Notes under the pieces: generated by a model
What the model saw: only the letters and a program-made list of their open reading frames with translations
Databases searched by the model: none
Told to the model about the DNA's origin: nothing
NCBI RefSeq assembly: GCF_037026715.1
Contig: NZ_JBANCG010000008.1
Location: 186,001 to 250,000 of the forward strand
Reading direction: 5' to 3'
Source of the DNA: Breoghania sp037026715
GTDB taxonomy: Bacteria > Pseudomonadota > Alphaproteobacteria > Rhizobiales > Stappiaceae
Length of the DNA: 64,000 bases
Position numbers and translations under genes: made by a program
Shown here: positions 16,178 to 24,173 of the stretch, piece after piece
Layout of the letters: each line of letters begins with the position of its first letter
How positions within the stretch are numbered: position 1 is the first letter of the stretch

Positions 16178-16714
16178 ATGACTCGGACGAGTGTCAGCAT
16201 TCTCGCCGCCGGACTGATGGCCATGGCGTTCGCCGTTCCCGCGCAGGCGGTCGAATACCCCATCGGCGAGCCCCAGGAAGCCGGCGGTCTCGAGGTCGCG
16301 GCGGTCTACCTCCAGCCGATCGTCATGGAGCCGGCGGGCATGATGAACCCGGCTGCCGAGTCCGACATCCACCTCGAAGCCGACATTCACGCGCTGGCCG
16401 ACAACAAGAACGGCCTGGCCGAGGGCGAGTGGGCCCCGTATCTCAACATCGAGTACACCCTCACCAAGGAAGATAGCGGCGAGACCAAGTCTGGCCCGCT
16501 GATGCCGATGGTCGCCAATGACGGCCCGCACTACGGCGACAACGTCAAGCTGATGGGCCCGGGCAAGTACAAGCTCACCTTCAAGGTTTCGGCTCCGGGC
16601 AAGGAGTTCGGCCGTCACGTCGACAAGGAGACCGGTGTCGCCCCGTGGTTCGAGCCGTTCACGACGGAATACGAGTTCGTGTTCTCCGGCGTCGGCAAGA
16701 AGGGCGGCTACTGA
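16178..16714 (+). CDS. ftrA: FtrA: periplasmic P19/Tp34-type iron-binding protein
   Basis: The product is 178 residues with a signal peptide ending AQA at residue 24. The mature protein is the P19 (Tp34) fold: the acidic/His segment DIHLEADIH contains H65, E67, D69 and H71. M111 and H118 (MVANDGPHYGD) have the same spacing as two copper ligands of Campylobacter P19, and H147 lies in GRHVDKETGV. In Bordetella and Brucella, FtrA captures iron in the periplasm and works with FtrB, FtrC and FtrD to take up ferrous iron. It is the first gene of the operon here. The ATG at 16178 is preceded by AGCAAGGAATTC, a weak AAGGA site. A strong hairpin follows the stop codon. Confidence 0.94.
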   Translation: MTRTSVSILAAGLMAMAFAVPAQAVEYPIGEPQEAGGLEVAAVYLQPIVMEPAGMMNPAAESDIHLEADIHALADNKNGLAEGEWAPYLNIEYTLTKEDSGETKSGPLMPMVANDGPHYGDNVKLMGPGKYKLTFKVSAPGKEFGRHVDKETGVAPWFEPFTTEYEFVFSGVGKKGGY

Positions 16715-16739
16715 GCCTTTCGCGATACGTCCAACAGGG

Positions 16740-16759
16740 CCGGCGCTTTCGGGCGCCGG
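16740..16759 (+). terminator. Intercistronic hairpin between ftrA and ftrB
   Basis: CCGGCGC-TTTCGG-GCGCCGG forms a strong stem 25 bp after the ftrA stop and 31 bp before the ftrB start. No T run follows, so it is unlikely to be a full terminator. It may protect the ftrA end of the transcript and thereby raise ftrA expression over the membrane genes. Confidence 0.6.
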
Positions 16760-16790
16760 TCCCTCCCAACTCCGCCGGCAGCACACGTTC

Positions 16791-17165
16791 ATGACCCATC
16801 CGCTTCGCATATCCGGTTCCGCCATATCCGGCCTTCTCGCCGCAGCCCTTTTCGGCGCAGCGCTCGTCGCTCCCCTGCCCGCAGCGGCCGACGAGATGAA
16901 GACCTTCGACATGGAGCTCAAGGATGGCGTGATCACGCCGCAGAAGCTCGAAGTGGAAGCCGGCACGACCTTCAAGATCATCGTGCGCAACACCGGCACG
17001 ACGGCGGCGGAGTTCGAGAGCCTGCGGCTGCGCAAGGAAAAGGTCGTCGGCCCCGGCGTGACCTCCTTCGTGGTCATCCGCCGGCTTTCGCCCGGCACCT
17101 ACAAGTTCTACGACGAATTCCACATGGATATGGAGAGCGCCAACGGCGTGATTATCGCCAAGTGA
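16791..17165 (+). CDS. ftrB: FtrB: cupredoxin-like periplasmic protein
   Basis: The product is 124 residues with a signal peptide (about 1-34) and a single small cupredoxin-like domain (FDMELKDGVITPQKLEVEAGTTF onwards). It has no cysteine, so it cannot form a classic type 1 copper site. Potential metal ligands are E74, E76 and the H111-M-D-M114 cluster, as in the cupredoxin domains linked to EfeO. In the Bordetella model FtrB oxidises ferrous iron or hands it on to the permease. It lies between ftrA and ftrC in the standard order. The assignment rests on both domain and context. Confidence 0.92.
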   Translation: MTHPLRISGSAISGLLAAALFGAALVAPLPAAADEMKTFDMELKDGVITPQKLEVEAGTTFKIIVRNTGTTAAEFESLRLRKEKVVGPGVTSFVVIRRLSPGTYKFYDEFHMDMESANGVIIAK

Positions 17166-17201
17166 CGATGTCAGCAGCCAGATGACGCGGGAAACGCCTC
17201 T

Positions 17202-18056
17202 ATGACCACTCAGATCTTGTTCATCGTCTGGCGCGAGAGCGTCGAAGCGCTGCTGGTGATCGGCATCCTCAATGCCTGGATCACCCACAACGCGGCCTAT
17301 TCCGCCGGCAGGCGCTATCTCTGGGGCGGCGTTCTCGCGGGCCTCGCCGTGGCTGTCGTGCTGGCCTACGGCCTGCTGGAGGCCTCCGCCGTGATGTCGG
17401 GCGAAAGCCTCGAATACTTCCAGACGGCGCTGGTGCTCGCCGCCGCCGGGCTGATCGTGCAGATGGTCTTCTGGATGCGCAAGCATGGCCGCCAGCTCAA
17501 GCGCGAGCTTCAGCACGGCGTGGAGAGCGCGGCCCAGACGGGGCGCTGGTGGACGGTGACTGTCCTTGCCGCCATTGCCGTCGCGCGCGAGGGCAGCGAG
17601 ACGGTGGTCTTCCTCTATGGCATGTTCGCCGCCGGTCCCGGCGTCAGCACGACGACGGTGGCGCTGGCCTCGGCGGCCGGCTTCGCGCTGGCGCTTCTCA
17701 CCTATGCGGTGCTGCAGCTCGGCGGCCGGGTGTTGTCGTGGCGGCTGTTCTTCTCCGTCACCGAGGCGCTGCTGCTGCTGCTTGCCTGCGCGCTCGTGAC
17801 CACCGGTGTCGGCAATCTCGCCTCGCTCGGGCTCATCCCCTACATGGAGCCGGTCTGGGATACCTCGTTCCTCATCGACGACATGAGCCGGATCGGCGGC
17901 ATCATCGCCTCGCTCACCGGCTACCGCGCCATGCCCGACCCGGCGACGGTGCTGGTCTGGGTGGTCTACTGGGGCGGTGTGGCCCTGCTGTTCCGCCTGG
18001 GCCGCAGCAGAGGCAAGGTCTCGGAGGCAGCACCAGCGACGGCGGCCTCCCAATGA
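17202..18056 (+). CDS. ftrC: FtrC: Ftr1-family high-affinity iron permease
   Basis: The product is 284 residues with about seven membrane segments. The two RExxE iron-transport motifs are R11-E-S-V-E15 in the first segment and R129-E-G-S-E133 in the fourth, as expected for the Ftr1/EfeU permease family. It moves ferric iron, produced at the outer face, across the inner membrane. The gene starts 36 bp after ftrB, and its TGA overlaps the ATG of ftrD (ATGA at 18053-18056), so the permease and FtrD are probably translationally coupled. Confidence 0.96.
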   Translation: MTTQILFIVWRESVEALLVIGILNAWITHNAAYSAGRRYLWGGVLAGLAVAVVLAYGLLEASAVMSGESLEYFQTALVLAAAGLIVQMVFWMRKHGRQLKRELQHGVESAAQTGRWWTVTVLAAIAVAREGSETVVFLYGMFAAGPGVSTTTVALASAAGFALALLTYAVLQLGGRVLSWRLFFSVTEALLLLLACALVTTGVGNLASLGLIPYMEPVWDTSFLIDDMSRIGGIIASLTGYRAMPDPATVLVWVVYWGGVALLFRLGRSRGKVSEAAPATAASQ

Positions 18057-19474
18057 GCACCACCCTCTACACCCAGGATCTGGAAATCGGCGGCCCTGCC
18101 CGGACCCGACCACGGCTTGCCGCGGTCGGGCTTTGGCTGCGCCGCCACCAGCGTCTCATCCGCATCGTGCAGTGGTTCATCGTCGCCATCTACGCCACGC
18201 TGCTGATCGTGCCCACCCTGCTGCCGCTGCCGCCCCTCGCCGCGCACATTTGGAACAATCTCACGGTCTTCGCGGAGTTCGTGTTCTGGGGCATCTGGTG
18301 GCCGGGCGTGCTTCTTTCCATCGTGCTGTTCGGCCGGCTGTGGTGCGGCACCATGTGCCCGGAAGGCGCCTTGTCCGAGCTCGCCAGCCGGCACGGGCGA
18401 AAGCGTTCGGTGCCGCGCTGGATCCGCTGGTCGGGCTGGCCCTTCGTCGCCTTCGCGTGCACCACGCTCTACGGCCAGATGATCTCCGTCTACCAGTATC
18501 CGCTTCCCGCGCTGCTGATCCTCGGCGGTTCCACGGCGGCCGCCATCGGCATCGGCTACATGTACGGCAACGACAAGCGCGTGTGGTGCCGCTATCTCTG
18601 CCCGGTTTCCGGCGTCTTCGGCCTCCTCACCAAGCTCGCGCCCTTCCATTACGCCGTGGATCGCAAGGCGTGGGATGCGAGCGCGCCCGGCAGCCCTTCC
18701 CGCGAGCCCTTCAACTGCGCCCCGCTCGTGCCCGTGCGCACCATGGAAAGCTCGTCGGGCTGCCACATGTGTGCGCGCTGCGCCGGTTTCCGCGATGCCG
18801 TGCAGCTGGAGGCACGTTCGCCCAATTCCGAGATCGTCGAGGTCTCTAGCCGCACCGCGACCCACTGGGACAGCCTTCTGGTCATCTTCGGCATGCTCGG
18901 CATCGCCACCGGCGCCTTCCAGTGGTCGTCGAGCCCCTACTTCGTCACCATCAAGCAGGCACTCGCCACCTGGTTCGTCGAACACGGCATGCTGTGGCCG
19001 CTCCAGACCAGCATGCCCTGGTGGGTGCTCACCAACTATCCCGCCCAGAGCGACGTGATGACCGTGCTCGACGGTTCGGTGCTGCTGATCTACGTCTTCG
19101 GGCTCGCCATCGCGATTTCCACCATCATCGGCGCGTGCCTTGCGGCCGGGGTGCTCACGACGGGCCGGTGGAGCGCGAAGAGCTTTTACCACCTCTCCCA
19201 CGCACTCATTCCGCTGGCCGCCTGCGGGCTGATCCTGGGACTGTTCTCCACCACGGTGACGATCATCACTGCCGACGGCTTCTCGCTGTCGTGGCTGTCG
19301 GAAATCCGCGCCCTGTCGATCGCGGGAACGTTCCTGTGGTCGGGCTGGCTCGCGGCCCGCATCTTCCATGCGCGCAGCCACTCAGTTGTACGCACCGCGC
19401 TTGCCACTGCCCTCTTCGCGGTGGCGATGGCCGCGCCCGTCACGGCGTGGTCGTTCCTGTTCTGGATCTGGTGA
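18053..19474 (+). CDS. ftrD: FtrD: membrane polyferredoxin (NapH/CcoG-like 4Fe-4S protein)
   Basis: The product is 473 residues. Membrane helices surround cysteine motifs at C98/C102 (WCGTMCPEGA), C179/C183 (WCRYLCPVSG), C222 and C237/C240/C243 (CHMCARC), followed by four or more further helices. The motifs match NapH-type iron-sulfur membrane proteins. In the FtrABCD system FtrD is proposed to accept the electron released by iron oxidation and recycle it through the membrane. The ATG overlaps the ftrC stop. A hairpin terminator lies about 100 bp downstream, so the operon probably ends here. Confidence 0.94.
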   Translation: MSTTLYTQDLEIGGPARTRPRLAAVGLWLRRHQRLIRIVQWFIVAIYATLLIVPTLLPLPPLAAHIWNNLTVFAEFVFWGIWWPGVLLSIVLFGRLWCGTMCPEGALSELASRHGRKRSVPRWIRWSGWPFVAFACTTLYGQMISVYQYPLPALLILGGSTAAAIGIGYMYGNDKRVWCRYLCPVSGVFGLLTKLAPFHYAVDRKAWDASAPGSPSREPFNCAPLVPVRTMESSSGCHMCARCAGFRDAVQLEARSPNSEIVEVSSRTATHWDSLLVIFGMLGIATGAFQWSSSPYFVTIKQALATWFVEHGMLWPLQTSMPWWVLTNYPAQSDVMTVLDGSVLLIYVFGLAIAISTIIGACLAAGVLTTGRWSAKSFYHLSHALIPLAACGLILGLFSTTVTIITADGFSLSWLSEIRALSIAGTFLWSGWLAARIFHARSHSVVRTALATALFAVAMAAPVTAWSFLFWIW

Positions 19475-19589
19475 ACGGCGCATATCCGCCGTTCTCCCCG
19501 CCAGCCGGGCTTGCCGGGGTTTTTCAAGGGACCCCGGAGGTTTGAAACCCGGCACGCCAAAAGCGCCTGTCCCCCAGACGCGAAACGGC

Positions 19590-19622
19590 CCGTCGCTCGA
19601 AAGAGCGGCGGGCCGATTTGGT
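19590..19622 (+). terminator. Probable terminator of the ftr operon
   Basis: GGCCCG-TCGCTC-GAAA-GAGCGG-CGGGCC forms a long stem with a GAAA loop, followed by the T-containing GATTTGGTTTGG. It lies about 110 bp after the ftrD stop. Confidence 0.7.
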
Positions 19623-19643
19623 TTGGAAGAAGCGGGTGCCGGT

Positions 19644-19773
19644 GGCCCATCCTTCGAGACGCCGTCTTCCGACGGCTCCTCAGGATGACGTTGTGCATGT
19701 TGATGGATTCATAGAAATAACAACACGATAACGTCATCCTGAGGAGGCCGCAGGCCGTCTCGAAGGATGGGCC
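19644..19773. repeat. Intergenic inverted repeat, family B (paired arms)
   Basis: The arms start GGCCCATCCTTCGAGAC and end with its reverse complement. The inner stems are GCCGTC-TTCC-GACGGC (left) and GGCC-GCA-GGCC (right). The repeat lies between the ftr terminator and the aroG terminator; its middle is AT-rich. Confidence 0.92.
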
Positions 19774-19821
19774 GCTTGCTCCGTATCACGAACGCCCCCA
19801 CGAGCATCCTCCACAAATGAA

Positions 19822-19855
19822 AACGGCCCGCCATCCGCAAGGACGACGGGCCGTT
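19822..19855 (-). terminator. Terminator of the DAHP synthase gene
   Basis: On the minus strand AACGGCCCG...CGGGCCGTT forms a nine-pair stem followed by TTCATTT, 25 bp after the stop codon of the DAHP synthase gene. It could also work for plus-strand transcripts. Confidence 0.8.
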
Positions 19856-19880
19856 CAATCATTTCAAACCATTCCGGCCT

Positions 19881-21263
19881 TTACGAAACCACCGCCACCT
19901 CGGCGCTGCGGTCCTCGCGTTCCTTCTTGATGTTCTCCGCCACCAGGAAGGCCAGCTCCAGCGCCTGGTCGGCGTTGAGCCGCGGGTCGCAGTGGGTGTG
20001 GTAGCGCGCCGAGAGATCGTCCTCGGAAATCGCGCGCGCACCGCCGGTGCATTCCGTCACGGCCTTGCCGGTCATCTCGATGTGGATGCCGCCGGGGTGC
20101 GAACCCTCGGCCCGATGCACGGCGAAGAAGGCTTCCACCTCGCCCAGCACCCGCTCGAAGGGGCGCGTCTTGAAGCCGGTCGCCGCCTTGATCGTGTTGC
20201 CGTGCATGGGATCGCACGACCACACCACCTTGCGGCCTTCCCGCTCCACCGCGCGCACCAGCGCCGGCAGATGGTCGTAGACCTTGTCGGCGCCGAAGCG
20301 CGCGATCAGCGTCAGCCGGCCGGCCTCGTTGGCGGGGTTCAGGATGTCGATCAGCTTCAGAAGGTTGTCCGGCTCCATCGAGGGGCCGCACTTCAGGCCG
20401 ATCGGGTTCTTGATGCCGCGGCAGAACTCCACATGCGCATGGTCCGCCTGGCGGGTGCGGTCGCCGATCCAGACCATGTGGCCCGAGGTCGAGTACCAGT
20501 CGCCGGAGGTGGAATCGATGCGCGTCAGCGCCTGCTCGTAGCCCAGAAGCAGCGCCTCGTGGCTCGTGAAAAAATCGGTGGAACGCAGCTGCGGGGCGCT
20601 GTCGGGATCGACGCCGCAGGCGCGCATGAAGTCGAGCGCCTCGGAAATCCGGTCGGCGATCGTCTGGTAGCGGCTGGCCTGCGGGCTGTCCTTGACGAAG
20701 CCCAGCATCCACTGATGCACATGGTCGAGGTTGGCGAAGCCACCTTGCGCGAAGGCGCGGATCAGGTTCAGCGTCGCCGCCGACTGGCGATAGGCCATCT
20801 CCATGCGCTGCGGGTCCGGCAGACGGTCGGCCTCGGTGAAATCGATGCCGTTGATGATGTCGCCGCGATAGCTCGGCAGCTCCACATCGCCGATCTTTTC
20901 CATCGGCGCGGAGCGCGGCTTGGCGAACTGGCCGGCGATGCGGCCGACCTTCACGACAGGCGAGGCCGCCGCATAGGTGAGCACGACGGCCATCTGCAGA
21001 AAGACGCGGAAAAAGTCGCGGATGTTGTCCGCGCGGTGCTCGGCAAAGCTCTCGGCGCAATCGCCGCCCTGCAGCAGAAAGGCCCGGCCTTCCGCCACTT
21101 CCGCCAGCTGCTTCTTCAGCTTGCGCGCTTCACCTGCAAAAACCAGCGGCGGGTACGTTGCCAGTTTCGCCTCGACGGCTTCGAGCGCCGAGGCATCGGG
21201 ATAATCGGGCACCTGCTGAATAGGCCGAGACCTCCAGGTTTCCGGTGTCCACTTCTCCGCCAT
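19881..21263 (-). CDS. aroG: class II 3-deoxy-7-phosphoheptulonate (DAHP) synthase
   Basis: The product is 460 residues of the plant-like class II (AroA-II) family, which condenses phosphoenolpyruvate and erythrose-4-phosphate as the first step of the shikimate pathway. Typical segments are the QQVPDYPD start, FLLQGGDCAESF, a GRIAGQFAKPRS segment, STSGHMVWIGDRTR, KCGPSM, CDPMHGNT and the metal-binding GGIHIEMTG. The ATG at 21263 has an AGGAGAAGG site eight bases upstream. The symbol aroG follows common usage in rhizobia; aroF or aroH are used elsewhere. The gene stands alone. Confidence 0.95.
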   Translation of the reverse strand: MAEKWTPETWRSRPIQQVPDYPDASALEAVEAKLATYPPLVFAGEARKLKKQLAEVAEGRAFLLQGGDCAESFAEHRADNIRDFFRVFLQMAVVLTYAAASPVVKVGRIAGQFAKPRSAPMEKIGDVELPSYRGDIINGIDFTEADRLPDPQRMEMAYRQSAATLNLIRAFAQGGFANLDHVHQWMLGFVKDSPQASRYQTIADRISEALDFMRACGVDPDSAPQLRSTDFFTSHEALLLGYEQALTRIDSTSGDWYSTSGHMVWIGDRTRQADHAHVEFCRGIKNPIGLKCGPSMEPDNLLKLIDILNPANEAGRLTLIARFGADKVYDHLPALVRAVEREGRKVVWSCDPMHGNTIKAATGFKTRPFERVLGEVEAFFAVHRAEGSHPGGIHIEMTGKAVTECTGGARAISEDDLSARYHTHCDPRLNADQALELAFLVAENIKKEREDRSAEVAVVS

Positions 21264-21469
21264 AACCTTCTCCTGATCCACTAACGGTCGCGGCCTACTC
21301 CTCCGCGCCTCCGGGCCCGCGACGTTGCGGAGCCTTTGACGGAACGCACATGCCGATACGGTACCTTTGTCGCTTTTGCGCACGACCCCGGCGGGTTATA
21401 CACGGCAGGTCTATTCAAGACCACCGCTTATGACGGCGCAACCCGCAAACGGCCAGACAGAGCGACGCG

Positions 21470-22195
21470 ATGCAGCTGGAACACGAACACACGCCGGCCG
21501 CCATCGCCCGGCGGCTCGGGCGGGGTCCGAGCGTCAATTACCTGCGCGACTGGGTCTATGGCGGCATCGATGGTGCGGTGACGACGTTCGCCATCGTCGC
21601 CGGCGTCGTGGGCGCGGAGCTTTCCGCCTCCATCGTGCTCATTCTCGGGCTTGCAAACCTGCTCGCCGACGGCTTTTCCATGGCGGCCGCCAACTATTCC
21701 GGCACCAAGACGGAGGTCGACGACTACAACCGTCTGCACGCCATGGAAGAACGCCATATCGCCCGCGCGCCCGAAGGCGAGCGGGAGGAGATCCGCCAGA
21801 TCTTCCGCGCCAAGGGCTATTCCGGCGAGGATCTGGAAACGCTGGTCGTGCTGATCACATCGCAGCGCCAGACCTGGATCGAGACCATGCTGTCGGAGGA
21901 ATTCGGCCTCGCCACGACGCTGCGCTCGCCGCTCAGGGCCGCCGCTTCCACGCTCACCGCCTTCGTGATCTTCGGCTCCGTACCGCTCATGCCCTTCCTG
22001 TTCGCAAGCGGCGCCGGTTCGGCGGAGCTGTCGCTCGCCATGACGGCGGTGGTGTTCTTCGCCATCGGCTCGATGAAAAGCCGCTGGTCGACCCAGAGCT
22101 GGTACGCATCGGGATTTGAGACGCTGAGCATCGGGCTCGCGGCCGCCGGCATCGCCTGGGTGATCGGCTACGCGCTTCAGGGGTTTGCCGGCTGA
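21470..22195 (+). CDS. VIT/CCC1 family iron/manganese transporter
   Basis: The product is 241 residues and matches the VIT1/CCC1 (DUF125) family. It has an N-terminal segment DWVYGGIDGAVTTFAIVAGVVGAELS, a second helix with LGLANLLADGFSMAAANY, a cytoplasmic charged loop (residues 78-135), and three C-terminal helices. Family members export or store ferrous iron or manganese using a proton gradient. Its presence 2 kb from ftrABCD suggests a role in metal homeostasis, though aroG lies between them and the operons are separate. No start choice problem was seen. Confidence 0.93.
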   Translation: MQLEHEHTPAAIARRLGRGPSVNYLRDWVYGGIDGAVTTFAIVAGVVGAELSASIVLILGLANLLADGFSMAAANYSGTKTEVDDYNRLHAMEERHIARAPEGEREEIRQIFRAKGYSGEDLETLVVLITSQRQTWIETMLSEEFGLATTLRSPLRAAASTLTAFVIFGSVPLMPFLFASGAGSAELSLAMTAVVFFAIGSMKSRWSTQSWYASGFETLSIGLAAAGIAWVIGYALQGFAG

Positions 22196-22214
22196 GTGCG
22201 GCGCGGGACCGATC

Positions 22215-22799
22215 TCAGATCCAGCGCGCCCCGGCCTCGCGCAGCACGTCGTCGAAAAAACTCAGTGCCTCGTCGTCAGTCCTCACCGCACGCGGATAGA
22301 GCGGGGCCTGACGGTCGGCGCGGATCGGCACGTGCCAGCCGCGCGTCGTTTCCACGAAATCGCGCACGCCCGCCTCGCCCCACAGCTTCAGGAACCCGGC
22401 CAGCACACAATCCACATAGGATTGCAGGATCGGATGGTCTTCATCGCCCCAGCGGTAATGTTCGGCGCGCGCGGTGTAGACGAAACCCGCCGCTGGCAAC
22501 GTCGCGTCAGCATCCGACCGGAACGCACCATCGGCAAGGTCGCAGCGTTCGTAGCGCCATTCGCGCTCATCGAGGGCGGCGAGCCCGTCGCGATGCTCGC
22601 GCACCATCACGCCGGCGACCTCGGCACCCGGCTCCGGCCGCACGGTCAGGCTGCACACCCCGCCATAGGAGGTTGGCCCGGCGATGCGCCATTCGCGCAC
22701 CCAGCCGGAAAGCCGACCCGCAACGGCCACGCCGCCCGGCGCCCGCGTGTCGTCATTCACCAGCGAGCCGTAACCGAAATAGAAGATCATGTCGTTCAT
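22215..22799 (-). CDS. gamma-glutamylcyclotransferase-like protein
   Basis: The product is 194 residues starting MNDMIFYFGYGSLVN. The FGYGSLVN motif is the substrate-binding loop of the GGCT fold, with the expected downstream acidic residue in the LAALDEREWRYER segment (family catalytic Glu). The family includes gamma-glutamylcyclotransferases and ChaC-type glutathione-specific enzymes; the C-terminal part (SYVDCVLAGFLKLWGEAGV) resembles uncharacterised bacterial members. It may act on glutathione breakdown products. The start could also be the ATG at 22790. The gene converges with the VIT gene (19 bp between the ends) and is divergent from the aminotransferase. Confidence 0.85.
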   Translation of the reverse strand: MNDMIFYFGYGSLVNDDTRAPGGVAVAGRLSGWVREWRIAGPTSYGGVCSLTVRPEPGAEVAGVMVREHRDGLAALDEREWRYERCDLADGAFRSDADATLPAAGFVYTARAEHYRWGDEDHPILQSYVDCVLAGFLKLWGEAGVRDFVETTRGWHVPIRADRQAPLYPRAVRTDDEALSFFDDVLREAGARWI

Positions 22800-22926
22800 G
22801 GGCAGGCAACATGTCGGGCACGGCAAGCCGATGCAAGAGGCGCGCATCGCGATTGGCTGTCTCTCTTCACCCGGCAGGCAAAACGTCCTAGCCTCCGCCT
22901 TCCCGCCCTCTCCCGACGGAGTTCCC

Positions 22927-24102
22927 GTGCCTCTCGATATCGATCACCTGCGCCGCGAAACCCCGGGCTGCGCCCATGTCCTGCATTTCAACAACGCCGG
23001 CTCCGCGCTGCCGCCCGCCCCGGTGCTCGATGCCGTGACAGGCCATCTCAGACGCGAGGCGGAAATCGGCGGCTACGAGGCGGCCGCCGAAGCCGACGCG
23101 GCGCTTCGCGTTTTCTATTCAGCCGCGGCCGACCTCGTCGGCGGCAAGCCGCACGAGATCGCCTTCATCGAAAACGCCACACGGGCCTGGGACATGGCCT
23201 TCTACGCCATTCCCTTCAAGCCCGGCGACCGGGTGATCACGGCACGTGCCGAATACGTGTCCAACTACGTCGCGCTGTTGCAGATGAAGGCGCGTGCCGG
23301 CATCGAGATCGACATCATCGACAACGACGAAACCGGTCAGGTGGATCTGGCCGCGCTGGAAGCCGCGATCACGCCGCGCACGCGGCTGATCTCGCTGACA
23401 CATGTGCCCACGCAGGGCGGGCTGGTGAACCCGGCGGCGGACGTCGGCGCCATCGCGCGCCGTCACGGCGTTCTCTACCTGCTCGATGCCTGTCAGGCGG
23501 TCGGCCAGTTGCAGATCGATGTCGCCAGGATCGGTTGCCATATGCTGTCGGCGACGGGCCGGAAATACCTGCGCGGCCCGCGCGGTACGGGATTCTTGTG
23601 GGTTTCGGACGAAGTCGTCGGCGATATGCAGCCGCCCTTCGTCGATCTTCAGGCGAGCGACTGGCTGTCGGAAACGGAATATCGCCTGAAGGCCGACGCG
23701 ATGCGGTTCGAGACCTGGGAGCGCTTCGTCGCCGGCCAGATCGGGCTTGGCCGGGCGATCCGCTACGCGCTCGCTCTCGGCATGGAGGAAATCGAAGCCC
23801 GGGTGAAGATGCTGGCGGAGACGTTGCGGGGGGAGCTTTCGCACATTCCCGGCATCAAGGTCCACGATCTGGGAGCGGAGCGTTGCGGCATCGTGACGTT
23901 TTCGAAGGCCGACGAGGAACCGGTGGCGATCCGCCGCCGGCTCCGGGCACGCAACATCAACATCACCCACACGCAGGCCGGCTCCTCGCGTCTCGACCTG
24001 CCGGCGCGCGGGTTCGATGCGCTGGCCCGCGCATCGCTCCACTACTACAACACGGAAGAAGAGATCGACCGCTTCTGCCGCGCGGTGGCGGATGGAAGAT
24101 AG
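22927..24102 (+). CDS. class V (SufS/EgtE-like) PLP-dependent aminotransferase or lyase
   Basis: The product is 391 residues from a GTG at 22927 that follows a GGAG site. The fold-type I PLP motifs are visible: the DACQAVGQLQIDV region binds the cofactor, and the SATGRKYLRGPRGTGFLWV segment carries the Schiff-base lysine. This GRK-YLRGPRGTGF form is shared with ergothioneine-type lyases and other class V members. An obvious cysteine-desulfurase catalytic loop was not seen, so a Cys desulfurase is unlikely. The substrate is unknown. No ergothioneine (egtB/egtD) genes are present in this window. The frame is open further upstream but without coding character. Confidence 0.85.
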   Translation: MPLDIDHLRRETPGCAHVLHFNNAGSALPPAPVLDAVTGHLRREAEIGGYEAAAEADAALRVFYSAAADLVGGKPHEIAFIENATRAWDMAFYAIPFKPGDRVITARAEYVSNYVALLQMKARAGIEIDIIDNDETGQVDLAALEAAITPRTRLISLTHVPTQGGLVNPAADVGAIARRHGVLYLLDACQAVGQLQIDVARIGCHMLSATGRKYLRGPRGTGFLWVSDEVVGDMQPPFVDLQASDWLSETEYRLKADAMRFETWERFVAGQIGLGRAIRYALALGMEEIEARVKMLAETLRGELSHIPGIKVHDLGAERCGIVTFSKADEEPVAIRRRLRARNINITHTQAGSSRLDLPARGFDALARASLHYYNTEEEIDRFCRAVADGR

Positions 24103-24173
24103 GCGAACCAAAGGAAATTGGACCGACTTCGCCGCGCGCGTCTTCCCTTCCCGTCCCGCCGTCCTCGTCGCCC

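Noticed and set aside
22927..24102. Cysteine desulfurase or ergothioneine enzyme EgtE
   Set aside because: The catalytic cysteine loop of desulfurases was not found, and no egtB or egtD gene lies in the window. The GRK-YLRGPRGTGF motif alone is not specific enough.
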